A DNA stretch of 29,659 nt from an uncultured Actinomyces sp. (GTDB lineage Bacteria; Actinomycetota; Actinomycetes; Actinomycetales; Actinomycetaceae): NCBI GenBank assembly GCA_902373545.1, contig CABKMZ010000019.1:1-29659 (forward strand). The letters are read 5' to 3'. The notes under the pieces were generated by a model, which saw only the letters and a program-made list of their open reading frames with translations, ran no database searches and was not told where the DNA came from. How positions within the stretch are numbered: position 1 is the first letter of the stretch; each line of letters begins with the position of its first letter. A program made the position numbers and the translations under genes. This document shows positions 20,869 to 27,226 of this stretch, one piece after another.

Positions 20869-21915
20869 CTACTGGGCTCGGCGCGCGTCCAGGACGGCGT
20901 CCAGGTCCAGGGCGACGATCTGGTCGGCGACGACCTCTTCGGTGGAGCGAGCCCCAACCTGGGCGGTCTGCGCGATGGGGCGCGCGGGGATGGCCGCCGT
21001 GATGCGCGGAATGCCGCGCAGGTCGGTGTCGGCGTGGACGATGCGGCCGCGCACGCGGTCGCGGGAGGCGTAGGTCGGCGCTGGGATCGGGGCGACCGTC
21101 CATGCGCGCGCGGGGGTATCAGCAACCTCGACGGCCTCGGGGACCTCGACGTTGAACACGAGGGAGGGCACGGAGCCAGTCGTCGGAGCGGACTCGGAGG
21201 CCGCAGGTGCGACATCAGACGACACGGACGCGCGCGGGGCAGCCACGGCCTCGTCGCGCGTAAACGAGCTCTGCGCGGGACGGGCCTTCGGCGCGGAGGC
21301 TGCGGGGCGTCCACCGCGCACGTCGGCGCGCAGCTTGGTCAGCAACTCAACCTCGCGCTCGGAGGCGCGCTGCGAGCGAATAGCCGCGACGCGGGAGGTC
21401 GACAGCGAGGCAACGAGAGCGGCGATCGGCAGGGCAATCCACGCCCAGGCGATCGAGGTTGCGGCAATAACGATGCCAAGGATCACGGTGGAGAGCGCGC
21501 ACACGCCGGTGATGACCATGCGGCGGCGTCCCGCGGCGCTCTCGGCGGCGAGGCGCGCTGCGCGGCGGGCGCGCAGCCGGGCGATGTCTCGGACCGCCTT
21601 ATTATTGCGGCGATCGATGACGGGCCGGGTACGTCCAGTGGTGGCCGTGTACATGCTTCCTCCGCTCGTCAGTGCGCGCCGAGCCAGGATCGTTCCACTG
21701 GCGCGATCGCACATATCTAATTCTGACGCATTCGTACGAATCATGCGCAGGCTCGGGGAGAATCGGTCAATTTCACGAGACTCAACGATGGCCATTCGGC
21801 GCGCGACCAACTGCGGTACGGTCGCGAGAAGCGAGACGAATACCGCTGCGATGACGAGTCCACCAATTTCCACCCCCTCAACGTAGGGTGGTTTGTGAGT
21901 AGCAAGTTTGCTCAT
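20869..21915 (-). CDS. glpR: GlpR/SepX-like cell division membrane protein
   Basis: This 348-residue protein has one N-terminal membrane span (about residues 16-35), a charged loop with SREIDRFSPSLRMI, two further spans (about 135-151 and 153-168), and a long Ala/Pro-rich cytoplasmic tail. The layout and the galU / moeA-type / GNAT order match the actinobacterial GlpR (SepX) protein. In Corynebacterium it is the membrane receptor for the gephyrin-like Glp; in Streptomyces SepX takes part in division. The call rests on topology, the DRFS motif and neighbourhood. The ATG at 21915 has no good ribosome site; the GTG 14 codons later is an alternative start that would leave the first span intact. 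The conserved end (EEVVADQIVALDLDAVL) may be a protein-binding motif. Confidence 0.7.
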   Translation of the reverse strand: MSKLATHKPPYVEGVEIGGLVIAAVFVSLLATVPQLVARRMAIVESREIDRFSPSLRMIRTNASELDMCDRASGTILARRALTSGGSMYTATTGRTRPVIDRRNNKAVRDIARLRARRAARLAAESAAGRRRMVITGVCALSTVILGIVIAATSIAWAWIALPIAALVASLSTSRVAAIRSQRASEREVELLTKLRADVRGGRPAASAPKARPAQSSFTRDEAVAAPRASVSSDVAPAASESAPTTGSVPSLVFNVEVPEAVEVADTPARAWTVAPIPAPTYASRDRVRGRIVHADTDLRGIPRITAAIPARPIAQTAQVGARSTEEVVADQIVALDLDAVLDARRAQ

Positions 21916-22221
21916 ATTGGGCGTGTCGGACTCTCAAACCTGACGGTAAGTTCTGAATCGATAACAACTATCACAGGAGTAACACGTGCCCCACCAGTAT
22001 CGCCGAGGCCGGGGCAGTCAGCGCTCGACAGCCGCCCTTTCGGGACCCAATGTGAGACTGTCGTCAAACATGCCACCCTCTCCACACGAGAACACGACAT
22101 TTCTCCCAAACGGTAGGGAACAACGGCGGACACCCACGCCTCGGGCCAGCATCCGCGCGGCGCCGACGTGCCGACACCACGCACACCGTCAAACGCGGCC
22201 CACACACCCGCGCCCGCGCAC
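21916..22221. other. Gap between glpR-like and GNAT genes
   Basis: These 306 bases hold no convincing gene. The half nearer glpR is AT-richer on the minus strand, with GTTACT and TATCGAT as weak promoter-like hexamers, so glpR may have its own promoter. No repeats or strong hairpins were noticed. Confidence 0.5.
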
Positions 22222-22920
22222 TCAGCTAATCGCCGAGCTCCCCCAGCGCCGCCGCACGAGCCCACCCTCAGGCAGCGACTCGGCATCGATAAAGAACGCC
22301 ACATGATCGGCCCACTGGCCCGCAATGTGCATGAAGCGGGGACGCAGCCCCTCCTCGACCAAGCCGAGACCTCGGCACACGCCCAACGAACGCTCATTCT
22401 CCGGGCGCACGCACACCTCAACCCGGTGCAGGCCGAGCTCCCCCACCACCAGATCAAGGACGAGCGCAGCAACCAGGGAACCCAGGCCTCGTCCCGCCCA
22501 ATCCGACACGATCCAGTAGCCCAGCATCCCCGACGACATCGCACCCCAGTGCACGTTGGAGACGGTGAACTGGCCGACGAAACACCCATCGATCAGTACG
22601 CCAAAAACCAGGCCGGTGCCCTCGCGATGGTCGCGCTCGGCGCGGCGCATGTACTGCGAGAACGTGGGGATATGCTCGAGCGAGTCCGGAGGCAACGTCG
22701 CCTCCCACGGGCGCAGCCAGTGCCCGTCGGCGCGACGCACCGCATCGAGCGTCCGATGCTCCTGGCCGCGCACGGGACGCACGACGAGCTCGCGCGGGTT
22801 CGCGCTGCCGGGAGGGCCCGGACGTAGGAAACCGCGCCCGACCGGGTCAGCGACGCGCAGCGTGAGCATGTCGATGTCGCGCCCCCACACGCACCTGGAG
22901 CGCCGCAGGAAGCAGATCAT
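22222..22920 (-). CDS. rimJ: GNAT acetyltransferase, RimJ-type
   Basis: The ATG at 22920 overlaps the moeA-type stop as ATGA, so the product has 232 residues. After a leader of about 20 residues and a proline-rich loop, the GNAT pattern is clear: RPVRGQEHRTL, DAVRRADGHWLRPWEATLP, VGQFTVSNV, GMLGYWIVSDWAGRGLGSLV with the acetyl-CoA loop, HRVEVCVRPENERSLGVCRGLGLVEEG, and a C-terminal strand with WADHVAFF. RimJ-type enzymes acetylate protein N-termini, classically ribosomal protein S5; the substrate here is unknown. The gene sits between the glp and glpR genes, as in other actinobacteria, probably in one operon. Confidence 0.85.
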   Translation of the reverse strand: MICFLRRSRCVWGRDIDMLTLRVADPVGRGFLRPGPPGSANPRELVVRPVRGQEHRTLDAVRRADGHWLRPWEATLPPDSLEHIPTFSQYMRRAERDHREGTGLVFGVLIDGCFVGQFTVSNVHWGAMSSGMLGYWIVSDWAGRGLGSLVAALVLDLVVGELGLHRVEVCVRPENERSLGVCRGLGLVEEGLRPRFMHIAGQWADHVAFFIDAESLPEGGLVRRRWGSSAIS

Positions 22921-24143
22921 TCGAGGACCAGGCACTGGAGGGTGTCCCCAGCGCGCACGTTCGTGACATCCTCGGGGACGACCGCCAGCGCGTTCGAGTC
23001 CGCGAGCGCGGACAGCAGCAACGAGGCCGGGGTTCCCATGACGGAAGCGTTGTAGCCGGCGCGCGGGGAGCCGGTCAGGCGCACGCGAACGAATTCACGG
23101 CGGCCGCGCGGGGAGTACCAGGAGCGGTCGATGACGGCGCGCACGACGGGGCGGTTGACGGCGGTCCAGCCCTGCATGTGACGCAGGGCGGGGCGCACGA
23201 AGACCTCGAAGCAGACCTGGGCGGAGACGGGATCGCCGGGCAGGCAGACGATCGGAGTGCCGGGGCGCCCCTCCTCGGCGCCGACGGTGCCCACGCCCAT
23301 GATGTGGCCGGGCCAGGCGGCGACGCTGTCGAAACGAACCGTGCCGAGCGCCCCGAGGACCTCGCGGACCGTGTCGCCGCTGCCGTAAGAGATGCCGCCG
23401 GTCGTCAGGACGAGGTCGGCGCGCACCAGCTGGTCCTCGATCGTTTCGCGCAGGCGGCTTCGCTCGTCGGGGACGGCCGCGACGCGGAAAGTTTCGGCGC
23501 CGGCGTCAGCAACGGCGGTGGCCAGGGCGTGACCGTTGGCGTCGAAGACGGTGCCGGGGCGGGCCTCGCCGCCGGGTTCGACGATCTCGTCGCCGATGGA
23601 AATGATGACGACGCGCGGGCGCGGGTGGACGAGCACGTGGTCACGGCCCACGCCGGCCAGGAGCGCCATCTGACGCGCCCCGATACGCGTGCCAGCGCGC
23701 AGCACGGTGTCACCCTGCGCAACGTCCTCGGCGCGGCGGCGGATATTCTCTCCGCTGGCCGGGGCGGTGCGCAGGGCGACCTGAGCGACTCCGTGGTCGG
23801 TGAACTCGAGGGAGACCACGGCCTCGGCGCCCGAGGGCATGGGCGCGCCCGACGCGATACGGATCGCGGTGCCGGGCACGAGGGCGGCGGGATCGACGGC
23901 CCCGGCGCGGATCTCCTCGGTGACGGGAAGCGTCACCGGCGTCTCCAGGGTGGCTCCCTCACAGTCGCGCACGCGCACGGCATACCCGTCACACGCGGAC
24001 AGGTCAGCGACCGGGAGGTTGAAGGGGGCCTGCACGTCCTCCGCGAGCACGCAGCTCACCGCGTCGGCGAGCTTGACGTCGAGCGGGGGCACCGCGTGAG
24101 CGACGGCCTGGCAGTCCTGGTAGAAGTCGGCAACGCTTCGCAT
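22917..24143 (-). CDS. glp: MoeA/Glp molybdopterin-type protein (gephyrin-like)
   Basis: This 408-residue protein carries the MoeA domains: the N-terminal DLSACDGYAVR box (about residues 47-57, Cys where most have Met), IASGAPMPSGAEAVV (96-110), PRPRVVIISIGDEIVEPG, the active-site region TTGGISYGSGDTVREVL, and CLPGDPVSAQVCFEVFVRP. MoeA inserts molybdate into molybdopterin. In this galU-moeA-rimJ-glpR context the protein corresponds to Glp, which in Corynebacterium was reported to link FtsZ to the membrane receptor GlpR. No other cofactor synthesis gene is seen in the window, which favours the division role. It starts five bases after the galU stop and overlaps the GNAT gene. Confidence 0.87.
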   Translation of the reverse strand: MRSVADFYQDCQAVAHAVPPLDVKLADAVSCVLAEDVQAPFNLPVADLSACDGYAVRVRDCEGATLETPVTLPVTEEIRAGAVDPAALVPGTAIRIASGAPMPSGAEAVVSLEFTDHGVAQVALRTAPASGENIRRRAEDVAQGDTVLRAGTRIGARQMALLAGVGRDHVLVHPRPRVVIISIGDEIVEPGGEARPGTVFDANGHALATAVADAGAETFRVAAVPDERSRLRETIEDQLVRADLVLTTGGISYGSGDTVREVLGALGTVRFDSVAAWPGHIMGVGTVGAEEGRPGTPIVCLPGDPVSAQVCFEVFVRPALRHMQGWTAVNRPVVRAVIDRSWYSPRGRREFVRVRLTGSPRAGYNASVMGTPASLLLSALADSNALAVVPEDVTNVRAGDTLQCLVLE

Positions 24144-24148
24144 GGTTC

Positions 24149-25072
24149 TCAGTCCTCGAGCTTGGAGCGCAGGAACTCCCTGAGTTCCCCTCCAAGCGCC
24201 GGGTCCTCAAGGGCGAGCGTGACGTTAGCTTCGAGGTAGCCGAGTTTGTCCCCGGTATCGAAGCGTCGCTCGTCGATGACTACACCGTACAGCCCTCCAC
24301 CCTGTTCTTCGGGGAGGTCAATCATGCGCGCGTACCCATCTGTGAGCTGATACTCACCGCCGGCACCGGGCTCGATGTTTTCGAGGGCCGTGAACACGGC
24401 CGGGTCCAGCAGGTAGCGGCCGACGACCGCGTACTCGGACTTGACTTCCTCGAGCGGGGGCTTCTCGGTGACGTCCGTGATGCGCATGAGCTGGCCTTCC
24501 TCGAGGTCGACGCCCTCGGGCACGGGCAGCACCTCAACCGCGGTGGAGGCGTAGGCCGTGGCCTGCTCGGGGGTGACCTTCAGCAGGGCGACAACACTAC
24601 CGCCGAGCGCCTCGCGGACCTGGATCATCTTGCGCAGCAGCTGCGAGCCGGGCTCCATAAGGTCGTCCGGCAGCAGGACCGCGAAGGGGGCGTCGCCCAC
24701 GTGGGACTTGGCCTGCAGGATCGCGTGGCCCAGGCCCAGGGGGTGCCCCTGGCGCACGGAGTGGACGCGCGCGTACTTCTTGTACTCGTTGACGTACTCG
24801 AGGGCCTTTTCCTTACCGGCCTTCTCGAGGTCGGCCTCGAGGCCAGGTTCAGCATCGAAATAGTCTTCGATGGCCTGCTTACCCGCGCGGGTGACAAACA
24901 GGACATCCTCAATGCCAGCGTCGGTGGCCTCGCGAACGATGTACTCGATCGAGGGGCGGTCGACGACGGGGAGCATCTCCTTGGGGACCGACTTGGTGAT
25001 GGGCAGGAAGCGGGTTCCGCGACCGGCCGAGGGAACGACAGCGTGCACGACGGGCTGGTTTTTATCTGACAT
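24149..25072 (-). CDS. galU: UTP-glucose-1-phosphate uridylyltransferase
   Basis: The 307-residue product begins at the ATG at 25072 (MSDKNQPVVHAVVPSAGRGT); longer frames upstream run through the divergent gene. It makes UDP-glucose from UTP and glucose-1-phosphate for cell envelope sugars. The nucleotide-binding AGRGTRFLPITKSVPKEMLP loop, EYIVREATDAGI, the GHAILQAKSHVGDAPFAVLLPDD core with the metal Asp pair, and the AGGEYQLTD motif are all present, and the length is that of the family. It leads the galU-glp-GNAT-glpR block. The divergent cyclo-ligase gene starts only 39 bases away, so promoters must overlap or lie within the coding sequences. Confidence 0.94.
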   Translation of the reverse strand: MSDKNQPVVHAVVPSAGRGTRFLPITKSVPKEMLPVVDRPSIEYIVREATDAGIEDVLFVTRAGKQAIEDYFDAEPGLEADLEKAGKEKALEYVNEYKKYARVHSVRQGHPLGLGHAILQAKSHVGDAPFAVLLPDDLMEPGSQLLRKMIQVREALGGSVVALLKVTPEQATAYASTAVEVLPVPEGVDLEEGQLMRITDVTEKPPLEEVKSEYAVVGRYLLDPAVFTALENIEPGAGGEYQLTDGYARMIDLPEEQGGGLYGVVIDERRFDTGDKLGYLEANVTLALEDPALGGELREFLRSKLED

Positions 25073-25111
25073 ACTGCAAGGGTAGCGAAGAAACCGCCCG
25101 AAAGGGAGACG

Positions 25112-25756
25112 ATGGCCACAAAAACAACTCTCCGCGCGGAGATTCGCGCTCGCCGCAGGGCTCGCCGCGCTGCCGCCGCGGCCGACACCATCACGCCCCC
25201 CTCCAAAACTAACCAAGCGCACACCTTCGTACACCACCGCGCCGAGGCGGCAGGAATCGCCTCGCAGGTACGCGCCCTGGCCTCGTCAATGGGCGGAGTC
25301 ACCCTGCCCGCGCTCTTCGCGCCCACGCCCCTAGAGCCCGACATGTCCCTCGCGCTCGGGTTGTTCCCCCGCGCGCTCCTGCCCATCCTCCTCGACGAGG
25401 CCGGGGCAGCCCTGCCGGGACCGCGCTGGGGCTTGTGGGAGGCTGGGCAGGCGTTGGTAATGCCAGGGCGGCCTCCCGCTCAGCCGTCCGGTCCTGCGCT
25501 CGGCGCGGATACGCTCAAGAAGGCGGATCTGATTCTTGTCCCGGCGCTGGCGGCAAGCCCGGACGGGACACGCATGGGCCAGGGCGGAGGGTGGTACGAC
25601 CGCACGCTCCCCCACCGCACGCCTTCGACGCCGGTGGTCGCCGTCGTCTTTGACGACGAGGTGCTCGCGCCGGGAACGATCCCCCGTGAGGGCCACGACG
25701 TGCCGATCGACGCTATCATGACGCCCACGCGCACGATATGGGTCCAGGAGTGCTAA
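25112..25756 (+). CDS. 5-formyltetrahydrofolate cyclo-ligase family protein
   Basis: This 214-residue enzyme uses ATP to convert 5-formyltetrahydrofolate to 5,10-methenyltetrahydrofolate. The N-terminal LRAEIRARRRARR helix binds phosphate in the family. LILVPALAASPDGTRMGQGGGWYDRTL contains the signature GxGGGxYD loop, and EVLAPGTIPREGHDVPIDAIMTP is the usual end. The segment between residues about 25 and 60 is more variable than in well-known members. The ATG has AAGGGAG upstream. It is divergent from galU, the usual actinobacterial arrangement. Confidence 0.88.
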   Translation: MATKTTLRAEIRARRRARRAAAAADTITPPSKTNQAHTFVHHRAEAAGIASQVRALASSMGGVTLPALFAPTPLEPDMSLALGLFPRALLPILLDEAGAALPGPRWGLWEAGQALVMPGRPPAQPSGPALGADTLKKADLILVPALAASPDGTRMGQGGGWYDRTLPHRTPSTPVVAVVFDDEVLAPGTIPREGHDVPIDAIMTPTRTIWVQEC

Positions 25757-26038
25757 GAAAGCCCCATACAACGACCGGCAATTTACTTGACACTCGTTTG
25801 TCACGCAGCTCTCAGAGATTACATTTCGGCTCAATTTCAGCAATCTTTGACCGAATTACAGAAAGTGCGACGAACATTACTCCCTAAGCACTATCTTTCA
25901 GACCAAAGTCCCCCTAATGTTCTCCGTGGTAACAGCGCGCCCGCGTGGCGTCAGGCCCCGGCGGCTCCGGCCCGCCACGCCGATCCTCTCGGCGATCCAG
26001 TCTTGTCGGCAAAGCCGACCTGTCACACAGGAGATCCC
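25757..26038 (+). promoter_or_regulatory. AT-rich promoter region and structured leader of mscL
   Basis: The first half is strikingly AT-rich, with TTGACA at 25787-25792 and TTTGACC near 25846-25852 as possible -35 elements and TATCTT (25892-25897) as a possible -10. The second half is GC-rich and can fold, with GTGGCG/CGCCAC (about 25944-25980) and GTCGGCAAAGCCGAC (26005-26019). No known riboswitch family was recognised. AGGAG at 26029-26033 serves the mscL start. Confidence 0.4.
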
Positions 26039-26431
26039 ATGCTTCAGGGCTTCAAGGAATTCATCACTCGCGGCAACGTCATCGAGCTGGCCGTCGGTGT
26101 CATCATCGGTGGTGCCTTCAAGAACATCGTCGACGCCCTCGTTAACGGCGTTATCAACCCTCTCATCGCTGCCGCCGTCGGCAAGCCGGACTTCTCGAAG
26201 GCCTTCATCGTCACGTTCCATGGCACCGACATTACGTTCGGTGTTCTGCTGACCGCTGTCATCAACTTCCTGATCATGGCATTCGCGCTCTACTTCTTCC
26301 TCGTGCTGCCCATGAACTACCTGGCCAAGCGCATGAAGAAGTCCGAGGATGCGGCCCCCAAGGAGGTCTCCGACGAGGTCAAGCTCCTCACCGAGATCCG
26401 CGACGCTCTCGCCAGGGGCGACCGCGCCTGA
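26039..26431 (+). CDS. mscL: Large-conductance mechanosensitive channel
   Basis: This 130-residue protein forms the pore that opens under membrane tension to release solutes during hypo-osmotic shock. The ATG at 26039 has AGGAG five bases before it. MLQGFKEFITRGNVIELAVG is the amphipathic N-helix and the start of TM1; VIIGGAFKNIVDALVNGVINPL completes the pore-lining helix. A short loop follows, then TM2 (FGVLLTAVINFLIMAFALYFFLVLPMN) and a charged cytoplasmic helix. Length and motif order are those of the family. It is monocistronic, with a strong terminator. Confidence 0.96.
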   Translation: MLQGFKEFITRGNVIELAVGVIIGGAFKNIVDALVNGVINPLIAAAVGKPDFSKAFIVTFHGTDITFGVLLTAVINFLIMAFALYFFLVLPMNYLAKRMKKSEDAAPKEVSDEVKLLTEIRDALARGDRA

Positions 26432-26452
26432 TCCTTGCCCCCTCTGGGGATA

Positions 26453-26490
26453 GCGGCGGGGCCGATACACATCGGCCCCGCCGCCTTTTT
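26453..26490 (+). terminator. Rho-independent terminator of mscL
   Basis: GCGGCGGGGCCGAT (26453-26466) and ATCGGCCCCGCCGC (26471-26484) form a perfect 14-bp stem around ACAC, followed by a run of five T's (26486-26490). Confidence 0.95.
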
Positions 26491-26613
26491 GTATCCACAC
26501 GCCGACGTGTCGTACCCTCAACGCTGCAATGCGCCTCAGCACGCCTCAACGCAGCACACTGCCGCGCCGCAGCGCTGCGATGCGCCGCTGCACACTGCCG
26601 CGCTCCCCAAATC

Positions 26614-26720
26614 TCGCACGTAATTTGGGTACCCTTACTTTTCTGAGCACCCCAACAAACCGCATGATTCCAACGATGCGACTTCAAAATTTGAAATAGT
26701 CCGGGGGGAATTACGTGCGA
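26614..26720 (+). repeat. 107-bp element with inverted ends TCGCACGTAATT, copy 2
   Basis: Ends TCGCACGTAATT (26614-26625) and AATTACGTGCGA (26709-26720) pair perfectly. The inner ATTCCAACG lies 55 bases before GCGAC, against 54 in copy 1 on the other strand, and CTTTTTT follows the right arm. The rest of the interior differs between copies, so the ends, the box and the spacing are what is conserved. Confidence 0.75.
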
Positions 26721-26870
26721 CTTTTTTGGGGAACCATGTCAGGGTCCTACACCTCGCAGGGGTCTACACGTCGCAGGGCCCTGCACATAACCGGGGCATC
26801 GGATCAACGCCCCGGCGCGGGCGCCGAGCGTGCGGTCGCTGCCCCGGCCGCCAACGCACACGGATAGGAA

Positions 26871-26941
26871 ATCACCATCCGGATAGGTAACGAACACGCG
26901 GATAGCCTAATAACCTATCCGCGTGCGCATAACCTATCCGC
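26871..26941. repeat. Cluster of GGATAG/CTATCC motifs with an 11-bp inverted repeat
   Basis: Five GGATAG or CTATCC motifs occur in about 70 bases. CACGCGGATAG (26895-26905) and CTATCCGCGTG (26915-26925) form a perfect 11-bp stem with a nine-base loop. TAACCTATCCGC appears twice here and also in the 19222-20514 region (about 19708 and 20482). Confidence 0.7.
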
Positions 26942-27004
26942 ATCGCACCCAGGCGCCAGGAATGAGACGAGCGAAACGCCCCTGCAGCCACGCGCAGCAT
27001 GGTT

Positions 27005-27226
27005 CTACGCGCGCGCCTGGGCGTGCGGGGGCACGTTGTCGAGCAGGCGCGCGTCGTTGGCTCCGTCGCCCCGGTCGGGGGCGTCGGCCATGGAGCCGGG
27101 GCGCGTGTCCTCGGGCCGAACGCGGTCTTCCCAGGAGGGCGGCAGGCCCTCGGCGATGAGACGCCGGTCCACGTCGGACACGAAGCGCGCGACGCGGCGG
27201 CGCTTGCGCGGAGCGGGCTCACTCAT
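27005..27226 (-). CDS. Small basic protein coupled to the helicase-like gene
   Basis: This 73-residue protein has a basic start (EPAPRKRRRVARF) and a short conserved-looking part with SDVDRRLIAEGLPPSWEDRVRP; the remainder is probably disordered. Its ATG lies inside the end of the helicase-like gene, an eight-base overlap (ATGAGTGA), so translation is coupled. I know no family. A nucleic-acid-binding or partner role to the helicase-like protein is possible. Confidence 0.6.
   Translation of the reverse strand: MSEPAPRKRRRVARFVSDVDRRLIAEGLPPSWEDRVRPEDTRPGSMADAPDRGDGANDARLLDNVPPHAQARA

Larger units (their letters stand above)
26491..27004. other. Repeat-rich gap between mscL and the helicase operon
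   Basis: No gene is supported here. Visible structure: a ~45-bp degenerate tandem duplication with CACACTGCCGCGC twice (about 26525-26605), the second 107-bp inverted-end element (26614-26720), two copies of a TACACcTCGCAGGG unit (about 26750-26780), and a cluster of CTATCC motifs (26871-26941). Confidence 0.65.
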
